Shown: piece by piece, positions 1 through 5,825 of the stretch | Position numbering within the stretch: position 1 is the stretch's first letter | How the letters are laid out: each line of letters opens with the position of its first letter | Assembly: GCA_049600855.1 (NCBI GenBank) | Contig: JBMYQA010000343.1 | Coordinates: forward strand, 1 to 6,007 | DNA length: 6,007 nt | Source: JBMYQA01 sp049600855 | GTDB taxonomy: Bacteria; Bacteroidota; Bacteroidia; Cytophagales; Flammeovirgaceae | Direction: 5' to 3' | Position numbers and translations under genes: made by a program | The notes under the pieces: generated by a model | Seen by the model: the letters and a program-made list of their open reading frames with translations, nothing else | What the model was told of the DNA's origin: nothing | The model's database searches: none

Positions 1-2031
1 TCAATTGTATTTGCCACCTTTTTTGGGCTAATTGTATTTAACCTCTACCGCTTTATTGTGGTAAATATTGGCTACCGATTAGGTTTGGGTAAAAACAAGC
101 GTGAGCAATTCATCAGTACGCTACCAAGGGTATTTATGGCGCTCATTCTTGGTTTCGTGATCTCAAAACCACTTGAACTCACTTTTTTTTCACCAATCAT
201 TTCACAAAAATCCGTAGAATATTCTGAGAAACTCTATCAAAAGCAGGTAGAACTGATTGATATTAAGTTCTCCGATATTGTTGCAGATCAGGCAGAACGC
301 GATACGCTGTTAGCGGAAATTGAGCAGAAAAAATTGATGGTGAATGAATTTGCCAAGCAACTTCAAGATACCTCAGCAACCACAAACGAAACCGTATTGC
401 TTCAGCTACAAAGACGCTATGCGCAATTGCAAAGCGAATACAGTCAACTGCTCGCTCGAAATAGCAAGCAAGTTCAGGAATTAGAGGAAACCATTGCGAA
501 GCGAACTAAACTGAAAGAAGCGGAGTTAGCTCGATCTAAAGAAACGGTACAAGCCTCATTTTCTTTACTGAATCAACTCACGGTACTTCATGAGTATGTA
601 CCCAACACTTGGTTGTTTACCACAGTAGTCGTCTTATTTTATGTACTTCCCATTTTAGGTAAAATCAAGTTTAGTAATGACGATTATGCATTGGTGTATT
701 ACCTCAATGAACGAGGAGAACGACTCGGTAATCGATTCAAAGCGGCTCATATTCGAAAAGCAAAGCAAAACCAAGCACCTCCCACTCAGGAAGAGGTAAT
801 GGTTGAGAAGATAGATACAGTTGAAGGTAACGAGACTCCACAGCAACCGAAACCCTATAAAGAAAAGCCTAAACTTGCATTGGCAAGAACCAGTATGCTC
901 GTGGTCGGGTTAATTATTTTAATCGGCCAGTTAAATCAACGTAATATCTTCACCGATATGCTTTCTGTCATGCTTGTGCTCACCGCTGTGCTGGGCTGGA
1001 TGAAGATTGTTGAACGCGAATTAGCTGCTATTGCCATGGTATTTTTTACCATTATTGGTTCTTTCGCAATCTTTATGTTCCATACCGGTCATCCTGTACT
1101 GGGAGTAATTTTAGGAGTAATCATTTTATTGACTTTTGGCATATTACTCATTGGTTCTATTCTACCCATCATGCGATTCCTCTACACGGTAGGGCTTTTT
1201 CTCTTCTTAGTGATGGCCATTGCCTTCACCATTAACAGCATGATTCGTGGAGATATCACCACAAACAATACCGAACAGCAAAGTATTGACCCCAACCTTG
1301 AGCATTCAGATAGTGTAAGAGTGCAAGTGGATAGTGCTACCGTTGATTTATTGATGTCCCATTTGAGGCATTGGGAAGATTTTCGTTATCGGGAATATGA
1401 AGGAAAGCTGGAAGTGTGGGAAAAACATTATGAAGAAGCAAGAGCTCACAAAGCCGATTATACCTATGGCAGTTATAAAACTCCTGCAGAATTTTGGGGC
1501 AGGTTGTATCATTACCTCAGTGCGCATGATGGTCCCGAACTTGACAGAATCACCCAAATGTTTGATAGCATCCGTGTTACACAATCCCTCAACTCGATGC
1601 AATTTGCAGAGGCCATCGTTACGTGTATTCAGGATATTCCCTACACGCTAATTTCAGATGTAAGCTGTGAAAAACTCAAGGAAGATCCCAAATACGCGAA
1701 ACTATTTGAAAAGTATGGTTGTGTTGAACAAGAATATGGCTTGCAATCACCCACTGAGTTCATGTATAACCTCAAAGCAGATTGCGATACGCGAACCTTA
1801 ACCTTATATACCCTGCTGTCAAAGCTGGGATATAAGGTGGCCATTCTCAACTCAGATCGTTACGAACATTCAATGTTGGGTGTGGCTTTACCTGCTCATG
1901 GCAAATATGTAGAACATCAAGGCTATAAGTATTATGTGTGGGAAACGACCTCAAAAGGTTGGCAAATTGGAAGCTTGCCCCCCAAAAACAATAATATGGC
2001 ACACTGGAAGGTCGTATTGGCTAATAAATAG
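1..2031 (+). CDS. DUF4407-like membrane protein with C-terminal transglutaminase-like domain (5' partial)
   Basis: The frame is open from base 1 with no stop, so the start lies left of the window. The GTG at 58 sits inside a hydrophobic segment and is not a credible start. Residues are numbered from codon 58. The part before it and residues 1-44 carry two membrane segments with the motif ISKPLEL, which resembles DUF4407 proteins. Residues about 45-175 are a Glu/Gln/Lys-rich coiled coil. A membrane segment follows at 184-200, then a basic hydrophilic loop (205-275). Five more hydrophobic segments lie between 278 and 395. The C-terminal 260 residues are soluble and look transglutaminase-like: Cys576 in KADCDTRT, His604 in YEHSMLG and Glu629 in YVWETT fit a Cys-His-Asp/Glu triad. 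The positive-inside rule (KNKRE, RKAK, KIVER inside) places the coiled coil and the catalytic domain in the periplasm. The substrate is unknown; peptidase, transglutaminase or structural roles are all possible. The next gene starts 60 bp downstream on the same strand. Confidence 0.85.
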   Translation, partial: SIVFATFFGLIVFNLYRFIVVNIGYRLGLGKNKREQFISTLPRVFMALILGFVISKPLELTFFSPIISQKSVEYSEKLYQKQVELIDIKFSDIVADQAERDTLLAEIEQKKLMVNEFAKQLQDTSATTNETVLLQLQRRYAQLQSEYSQLLARNSKQVQELEETIAKRTKLKEAELARSKETVQASFSLLNQLTVLHEYVPNTWLFTTVVVLFYVLPILGKIKFSNDDYALVYYLNERGERLGNRFKAAHIRKAKQNQAPPTQEEVMVEKIDTVEGNETPQQPKPYKEKPKLALARTSMLVVGLIILIGQLNQRNIFTDMLSVMLVLTAVLGWMKIVERELAAIAMVFFTIIGSFAIFMFHTGHPVLGVILGVIILLTFGILLIGSILPIMRFLYTVGLFLFLVMAIAFTINSMIRGDITTNNTEQQSIDPNLEHSDSVRVQVDSATVDLLMSHLRHWEDFRYREYEGKLEVWEKHYEEARAHKADYTYGSYKTPAEFWGRLYHYLSAHDGPELDRITQMFDSIRVTQSLNSMQFAEAIVTCIQDIPYTLISDVSCEKLKEDPKYAKLFEKYGCVEQEYGLQSPTEFMYNLKADCDTRTLTLYTLLSKLGYKVAILNSDRYEHSMLGVALPAHGKYVEHQGYKYYVWETTSKGWQIGSLPPKNNNMAHWKVVLANK

Positions 2032-2045
2032 TTTACCTAAAAGTG

Positions 2046-2070
2046 TAACGCCCTCTCTATCCTCGCGTTA
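2046..2070. other. Small inverted repeat between the two left-operon genes
   Basis: TAACGC (2046-2051) and GCGTTA (2065-2070) are perfect inverted repeats separated by 13 bases, in the 60-bp gap between the two plus-strand genes. No T-tract follows, so it is not an intrinsic terminator. It could be an intercistronic RNA hairpin or a binding site. A 6-bp repeat can arise by chance. Confidence 0.3.
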
Positions 2071-2091
2071 TTAAAAGTAAAATGCTTTGTC

Positions 2092-2871
2092 ATGAGAACA
2101 ATCTACACCATTTTACTAGCCATTACGCTTTCACTGAGTTCATTTATACTCTCCGCTCAAACTCGAACAGTTCATGTATTTGTGGCTCTAGCTGACAACT
2201 TAAATCAAGGCATTGTGCGTGTTCCTGAGCTCATTGGAAATGGGCAAGACCCTAGAAACAACCTCTACTGGGGCTGCGGATATGGAATCAAAACCTATTT
2301 TTCGAAACATAGTGGCGATTGGAAATTGTTGAAAACCATCAAAAACCCTAAACCTGGAATTTTAGAGCGTTTACTCTTTAAACATGTTCGAAAAGAGGTA
2401 TACCTACTTGCAGATGCTTATGATGGTCGGGAAATTAAGCAGACAACCATTGATTTTTTGCAAGCTACTGGAGGGAATCAGGTACAAACCATCACACATG
2501 GAGAGCAAAAATTGCCCTTTGGGGGAGGCTCAAACTTACTTGCCTACATTGGTCATGATGGGTTGATGGGCGATTTTCACTTGGGAAAAATGAAAGTTGT
2601 ACCTGCTAATGACAAAAAGCGTGATGCCATTATTTTAGCCTGCTATAGCAAATCTTATTTTATAAAATACATTGAACAATCTAAAGCTAATCCACTCATC
2701 TGGACCAGCGGACTCATGGCGCCTGAGGCGTATACCTTGGAATGGGCCTTAGATGGTTGGGTATTGAATGAAACAAATGCGCAAATTCGTGAAAGGGCTG
2801 CTAAAGCCTATAACCATTACCAAAAATGTGGAATGCGTGGGGCTAGAAATTTATTGAGAACGGGATATTAA
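2092..2871 (+). CDS. Secreted protein with caspase-like His/Cys pair, function unknown
   Basis: A 259-residue protein. Residues 1-22 are a classical signal peptide ending in LSA before Gln23, so it is probably exported to the periplasm. The mature part opens with a beta-strand-like VHVFVALADN and a conserved-looking block, QGIVRVPELIGNGQDPRNN followed by LYWGCGYG (about 39-64). A hydrophobic strand precedes YIGHDGLMG (His155), and another precedes ILACYSKSYF (Cys184). This His-Gly plus hydrophobic-strand-Ala-Cys layout, about 30 residues apart, is that of clan CD (caspase-like) cysteine peptidases. I recognise the look of the family but know no name or assay for it, so catalysis is inference. 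The ATG at 2092 is chosen because it gives a complete signal peptide and the only nearby upstream ATG (2082) is out of frame. No Shine-Dalgarno is visible. The stop overlaps the convergent coaBC stop by four bases. Confidence 0.85.
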   Translation: MRTIYTILLAITLSLSSFILSAQTRTVHVFVALADNLNQGIVRVPELIGNGQDPRNNLYWGCGYGIKTYFSKHSGDWKLLKTIKNPKPGILERLLFKHVRKEVYLLADAYDGREIKQTTIDFLQATGGNQVQTITHGEQKLPFGGGSNLLAYIGHDGLMGDFHLGKMKVVPANDKKRDAIILACYSKSYFIKYIEQSKANPLIWTSGLMAPEAYTLEWALDGWVLNETNAQIRERAAKAYNHYQKCGMRGARNLLRTGY

Positions 2872-4088
2872 GCAATTTCCTCCATAGATTGCTCATTCAG
2901 ACGAATAATGGCGTGAGCAATATCTTCTGCTACTTGCGACTTTTGTTTCAATGGAAACTCTTGAAGTCCATTTTTGGTCACAAAAGTCACTTTATTGGTA
3001 TCGTGCCCAAAACCTGCTCCAGCATCTTTTAATGAATTCAATACAATGAGATCAAGATTTTTCTTAGCAAGTTTATCCTTAGCGTGTTCTAATTCATTAT
3101 CTGTTTCTAAGGCAAAACCAACGGTAATTTGGTGTGCTGATTTACGGTTCCCCATTTCCTTCGCAATATCTTTGGTTTTCTCCAACTCTACCATCATCTG
3201 AGGATCATTCTTTTTGATTTTCGAATCAGCCTTGAATTTTGGGGTATAATCAGCAACGGCAGCAGAAAAGATGGCGATATCAGTTTGGGGAAAGTAAAAA
3301 GCTGAAACCTCAAACATTTCTTGGGCATTCGTCACGCGAATGAGGTTAATCCCTTTATTGCGCAAAATTTGATTAGAGGGGCCACTAATTAAGGTTACCT
3401 CTGCGCCAAGGTCGTACAAGCATTCGGCAATGGCATACCCCATTTTGCCTGAAGAATTATTACCAATGAAGCGTACAGGATCGAGATGTTCGTGGGTTGG
3501 GCCAGCAGTAATCATGGCATGTTTGCCTGCAAGTGGTAATTCAGTGGGAACAAATAAGCTCTGCATGCGCTTAACGATGTGTTCAGGTTCTGCCATGCGT
3601 CCCCTTCCAACTAAACCACTCGCTAACTCTCCTTCTTCTGCATCTACAATAAAGTTTCCATAACTTTTGAGTAACTCTAAGTTACGAATAGTTGATGGGT
3701 GCACATACATATCCAAATCCATAGCAGGACAGGCCATTACAGGGCAACGAGCAGATAAGTAAGTAGCCACAAGTAAATTATCGCAAATGCCATTTGCCAT
3801 TTTACCTAAGGTATTGGCACTTAATGGGGCAACAATCATTAAATCTGCCCAGAGCCCAAGCTCAACATGGTTATTCCATTCGCCCGTTTCACTTTTCTGA
3901 AACTGTATGAGTACTGGATTCTCAGAAAGCGTGGAGAGTGTTAGTGGAGTAATAAATTCAGAAGCCGAGGCAGTCATAATAACTTTCACCTCGGCTCCTG
4001 CTTTTTTTAATAATCTTACTAAGAAAGCCGCCTTATAAGCAGCAATGCTGCCTGTAACGCCCAATAATATCTTTTTCCCGCTAAGCAT
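2868..4088 (-). CDS. coaBC: Bifunctional phosphopantothenoylcysteine decarboxylase / phosphopantothenate-cysteine ligase
   Basis: This cytoplasmic enzyme carries out two steps of coenzyme A synthesis: joining 4'-phosphopantothenate to cysteine, then decarboxylating the product to 4'-phosphopantetheine. The 406 residues match the usual fused length. CoaC (FMN-binding flavoprotein) is residues 1-180: GVTGSIAAYK at the N terminus, catalytic-type His74 in WNNHVELG, the APLSANTLGKMANG stretch, PAMDLDMY (121-128) and the clamp GELASGLVGRGRM (153-165). CoaB is residues 186-400: ITAGPTHEHLDPVRF, then IGNNSSGKMG with Asn210, SAAVADY (275-281) and KIKK (290-293). Asp124 and Ser157 stand where the E. 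coli and plant enzymes have Asn and Cys; I believe this is common in Bacteroidota. The gene lies 92 bp downstream of rpoZ, with no promoter seen between, so co-transcription is likely. The ATG at 4088 has A-rich upstream sequence and no Shine-Dalgarno. Confidence 0.97.
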   Translation of the reverse strand: MLSGKKILLGVTGSIAAYKAAFLVRLLKKAGAEVKVIMTASASEFITPLTLSTLSENPVLIQFQKSETGEWNNHVELGLWADLMIVAPLSANTLGKMANGICDNLLVATYLSARCPVMACPAMDLDMYVHPSTIRNLELLKSYGNFIVDAEEGELASGLVGRGRMAEPEHIVKRMQSLFVPTELPLAGKHAMITAGPTHEHLDPVRFIGNNSSGKMGYAIAECLYDLGAEVTLISGPSNQILRNKGINLIRVTNAQEMFEVSAFYFPQTDIAIFSAAVADYTPKFKADSKIKKNDPQMMVELEKTKDIAKEMGNRKSAHQITVGFALETDNELEHAKDKLAKKNLDLIVLNSLKDAGAGFGHDTNKVTFVTKNGLQEFPLKQKSQVAEDIAHAIIRLNEQSMEEIA

Positions 4089-4180
4089 TTTTATAAGGAT
4101 TATTGAGTGATGAAAAAATCAATACAGTTCAGTTACTGCTGGTTTAAAGTAGGCCAGTAAGTCTTATCGTATCTTAGTAC

Positions 4181-4504
4181 TTAGTATAAATCCAAGAAGT
4201 CGTCATCTTCTTTTTTCTCGAAGATGTGGATTTTACCTTCCAAAAATTCTTGAGTTGCCATCATACTTGGCTTAGGCATGCGCTCATAGAATTTAGAAAT
4301 TTCAATTTGCTCTCGGTTTTCGTGAATTTCTTCAAGCGAATCCACATTGGTAGCGAATTCAGCAAGCTTGCTATTCAATTCCTCTTTTACCTTCACAGCC
4401 AATTGTCTTGACCGCTTAGACATAATCACTACCGATTTGTATACATTACCAGTTCCATCTGTCAATTCTGGTAAATCTCTTGTAACCAATGAAGCTTTAG
4501 ACAT
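4181..4504 (-). CDS. rpoZ: RNA polymerase omega-like subunit (Rpb6/RpoZ family)
   Basis: A 107-residue homologue of the small omega/Rpb6 subunit, which helps assemble and stabilise RNA polymerase by clamping the beta-prime C terminus. The diagnostic stretch is GNVYKSVVIMSKRSRQLAVK (20-39), equivalent to the conserved helix that contacts beta-prime. It is followed by EEL-KL and the Bacteroidota-type tail LEEIHENREQIEISKFYER with PKP and EFLEGKI (58-92). The C terminus is acidic (EKKEDDDF). The protein is longer than E. coli omega's conserved core, as usual in this phylum. A good promoter lies about 80 bp upstream, and coaBC follows 92 bp downstream in the same direction, a pairing common in Bacteroidota. 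In many relatives bamD lies directly upstream; here it does not. A tandem CTTAGTA repeat (4173-4186) overlaps the stop codon. Confidence 0.93.
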   Translation of the reverse strand: MSKASLVTRDLPELTDGTGNVYKSVVIMSKRSRQLAVKVKEELNSKLAEFATNVDSLEEIHENREQIEISKFYERMPKPSMMATQEFLEGKIHIFEKKEDDDFLDLY

Positions 4505-4534
4505 ATCCTTTACTAAATGTTTCTGTCAATTTAT

Positions 4535-4565
4535 CCTTATCTAAAATGGTAAATTACCAATAAGG
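4535..4565 (-). promoter_or_regulatory. Palindromic element in the rpoZ 5' leader
   Basis: TGGTAAATTACCA (4547-4559) is a 13-bp palindrome around a single central base. It is enclosed by a second inverted pair, CCTTAT (4535-4540) and ATAAGG (4560-4565), with six unpaired bases (4541-4546) on one side. It lies between the predicted transcription start and the rpoZ start codon. It could be an operator or a leader RNA hairpin. There is no T-tract, so it is not an obvious attenuator. The function is inferred from position only. Confidence 0.4.
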
Positions 4566-4582
4566 TAAGAACACATAAGCTG

Positions 4583-4614
4583 CAAAGATAATGGGATTAA
4601 AGGAAATCAACAAA
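4583..4614 (-). promoter_or_regulatory. Bacteroidota-type promoter of rpoZ-coaBC
   Basis: On the minus strand TTTG (4614-4611), 20 bases of spacer, then TATCTTTG (4590-4583). This matches the -33 TTTG and -7 TAnnTTTG consensus of the Bacteroidota primary sigma factor with normal spacing. Transcription should begin near 4577, giving a leader of about 70 bases before the rpoZ ATG at 4504. Confidence 0.7.
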
Positions 4615-4666
4615 AGTAATTAAGTAGGTAAACTTCACGAAGCCTTTATGCATGAGACTCCACATG

Positions 4667-4704
4667 AAAAAAGCCCCTTGCATACGCTAAAATGCAAGGG
4701 GCTT
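4667..4704 (-). terminator. Intrinsic terminator of the hydroxylase gene
   Basis: AAGCCCCTTGCAT (4671-4683) and its exact reverse complement (4692-4704) form a perfect 13-bp stem with an 8-base loop. On the minus strand the stem runs into six T residues (4672-4667). It begins 19 bases after the stop codon of the hydroxylase gene. It also insulates that gene from the downstream rpoZ promoter. Confidence 0.93.
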
Positions 4705-4723
4705 GGTGTAATCTTTTACTTAC

Positions 4724-5362
4724 TTATGCTTTTTTTCTTGGCATTGTTCTGAAGATGTAATCCCAAAGCGGAGAAGAAACGCCAAAAGCACGGTCACTTT
4801 GCTTGTAATGGTGAATACCATGATGTATCCACAAGGTTTTCAAGAAATTTTTCGGAGGACGGAAAGCATGTACTGCATAGTGTACCCCTAAATAAGCCGT
4901 ATACCCCATTAACACGCCTGGAAGAAAACCAAATACGGCTGTTCCCATTGCTAATTTGAATACAAAAAACAAGATAGACGCAATGATAACCGAAACAATA
5001 GGAGGTAAGGCTAAACGTGTTTTGTCTTTCGGAAAATCGTGATGTACGCCGTGAAATTTATATTTTACTTCTTCCTGCCATTCTGTTTTTGCATCCATGT
5101 GGTACACAAAACGATGCGCAGTATACTCTAATAAAGTAAACGATAAGAATCCTACGATGAATAGGGTTAAGGCTGTGATAGGAGCCATTCCCATATCTCG
5201 AACTCCATAATAAATGAGTCCAGATGAAATTAATGTGAAAATGATTAAAGGTAATGAAATGTGAGTCCTTGATAGTTTCTCCAAGATTGGGTTCTTGAAC
5301 AAAGGAGGTTGTTGACCTGATTGACTCGCCTTTGGTTTCACATTTACTTGTACTTCTGCCAT
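4724..5362 (-). CDS. Fatty acid 2-hydroxylase-like membrane di-iron enzyme (sterol desaturase superfamily)
   Basis: A 212-residue integral membrane protein of the fatty acid hydroxylase/sterol desaturase superfamily. The histidine clusters that bind two irons are all present: HRFVYH (83-88), HGVHH (104-108), HYAVH (161-165) and HHGIHH (180-185). They are interleaved with hydrophobic segments at about 36-53, 60-78, 121-138 and 143-160. The context HGVHHDFP...RLALPP and the closing FGVSSPLWDYIFRT resemble the yeast Scs7/animal FA2H type, which hydroxylates carbon 2 of fatty acyl chains in sphingolipids. A role in making 2-hydroxy fatty acids of sphingolipids or aminolipids is therefore likely, but the exact substrate is not readable. 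Carotenoid or sterol hydroxylases are alternatives. It forms its own transcription unit, with a candidate -7 box at 5446-5439 and a strong terminator at 4704-4667. The ATG at 5362 has no Shine-Dalgarno. Confidence 0.88.
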   Translation of the reverse strand: MAEVQVNVKPKASQSGQQPPLFKNPILEKLSRTHISLPLIIFTLISSGLIYYGVRDMGMAPITALTLFIVGFLSFTLLEYTAHRFVYHMDAKTEWQEEVKYKFHGVHHDFPKDKTRLALPPIVSVIIASILFFVFKLAMGTAVFGFLPGVLMGYTAYLGVHYAVHAFRPPKNFLKTLWIHHGIHHYKQSDRAFGVSSPLWDYIFRTMPRKKA

Positions 5363-5438
5363 GCTTTTGAATCAATTTGTTGGATAATAGCTTTTCAAGA
5401 AAAAAGCCTGTAAAAGGATTGACCTGAAAATTTGGCAG

Positions 5439-5446
5439 CAAAGGTA
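5439..5446 (-). promoter_or_regulatory. Candidate -7 box for the hydroxylase gene
   Basis: The minus strand reads TACCTTTG here, matching TAnnTTTG. It is placed about 77 bases before the ATG at 5362, similar to the rpoZ arrangement. No TTTG or TTG lies at the expected -33 distance, so this promoter would be weak, activator-dependent or a chance match. Confidence 0.4.
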
Positions 5447-5536
5447 ACACAAAAAAGCTTATCCTACCAGTATTCGTTTTCGAAGCAAGCCAACAAATTC
5501 AAGTCTATGTACATACATTAACTAGTTGAACACAAA

Positions 5537-5548
5537 CTTTTGCAAAAG
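5537..5548. repeat. 12-bp perfect palindrome CTTTTGCAAAAG
   Basis: A perfect 12-bp palindrome lies 17 bp left of the foldback element and 90 bp upstream of the hydroxylase -7 box. It could be a protein-binding site. In AT-rich DNA it may also be chance. Confidence 0.35.
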
Positions 5549-5564
5549 AAATTCATAAAGTTTA

Positions 5565-5754
5565 GGGGCTGTTTTGAAATTAGTCATAAAGTTTTTTAGT
5601 GTAAATTTTTTCGACTGTTGAAGCACTAAAAGCAGAATTTAACATCGGAGCGGTTGGCCGAGCCAGACGTTCCTCCGCTAAATGAGCATTTTAATAACAA
5701 AAAGAGGCGAAAAAGTTCACCTAAAAAGTTAAGAATATATTTTAAAATAGCCTC
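5565..5754. repeat. 190-bp foldback (MITE-like) element, near full-length imperfect palindrome
   Basis: The two halves are inverted copies of each other. The ends, GGGGCTGTTTTGAAAT (5565-5580) and ATTTTAAAATAGCCTC (5739-5754), pair at all 16 positions if three G-T pairs are allowed. Further matching blocks follow inward: 5591-5605 with 5716-5729, 5606-5615 with 5706-5715, 5627-5633 with 5686-5693, 5637-5641 with 5679-5683, and CGGAG (5646-5650) with CTCCG (5673-5677). A GC-rich stem, 5651-5658 with 5662-5669, caps it with the loop CGA. The centre is near 5660 for every block. TTA flanks both sides (5562-5564 and 5755-5757; TTAG if one base is shared), like a short target-site duplication. No transposase is present, so it would be non-autonomous. 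A structured RNA is the alternative. The palindrome is seen; mobility is inferred. Confidence 0.7.
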
Positions 5755-5790
5755 TTAGAATTCTTATGACATTACTCAATACATGAGTTT

Positions 5791-5812
5791 ACATCATTCA
5801 ATTTAATGATGT
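5791..5812. other. Hairpin after the small membrane-protein frame
   Basis: ACATCATT (5791-5798) and AATGATGT (5805-5812) form a perfect 8-bp stem with a 6-base loop, 13 bases past the stop of the minus-strand small frame. A weaker stem (ACTCA 5774-5778, TGAGT 5784-5788) follows. There is no T-tract directly after either on the minus strand, so a terminator function is doubtful. Confidence 0.35.
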
Positions 5813-5825
5813 GATTTGGTATGAT

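Larger units (their letters stand above)
5363..5825. other. 463-bp intergenic region containing a palindromic element
   Basis: No credible protein-coding frame is seen on either strand. It holds the presumed hydroxylase leader and -7 box (5363-5446), a 12-bp palindrome (5537-5548), a short palindrome TATGTACATA (5506-5515), the roughly 190-bp foldback element (5565-5754) and small hairpins at 5774-5788 and 5791-5812. The stretch 5451-5536 shows nothing else I can support. Confidence 0.7.

Noticed and set aside
58..60. GTG as the start of the first gene
   Set aside because: The frame continues upstream to base 1 through a membrane segment (FNLYRFIVV) that belongs to the protein, so the real start is outside the window.
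1348..1850. Antisense and alternate-frame open frames inside the DUF4407/transglutaminase gene
   Set aside because: They are shadows of a clearly coding frame, with no start context or recognisable domain.
2974..3663. Plus-strand open frames inside coaBC
   Set aside because: They lie opposite conserved CoaB and CoaC motifs and are antisense shadows.
4131..4160. TTACTG...CAGTAA inverted repeat between rpoZ and coaBC
   Set aside because: Only six base pairs around a 16-base loop with no T-tract; not enough to call a terminator or riboswitch.
5058..5450. 130-residue open frame on the minus strand overlapping the hydroxylase gene
   Set aside because: It covers the N-terminal half of the well-supported hydroxylase gene in another frame, with Cys/His/Ser/Ile-rich non-protein-like composition and no recognisable motif.
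5643..5680. tRNA-like start (GGAGCGGTTGGCCGAG)
   Set aside because: It resembles a tRNA-Ser/Leu 5' end, but no anticodon arm, T-arm GTTCGA or CCA-side acceptor pairing follows. The pairing is fully explained by the cap of the foldback element.
5682..5732. 16-residue open frame inside the foldback element
   Set aside because: It is too short, lies entirely within an inverted-repeat arm and has no supporting start signal.
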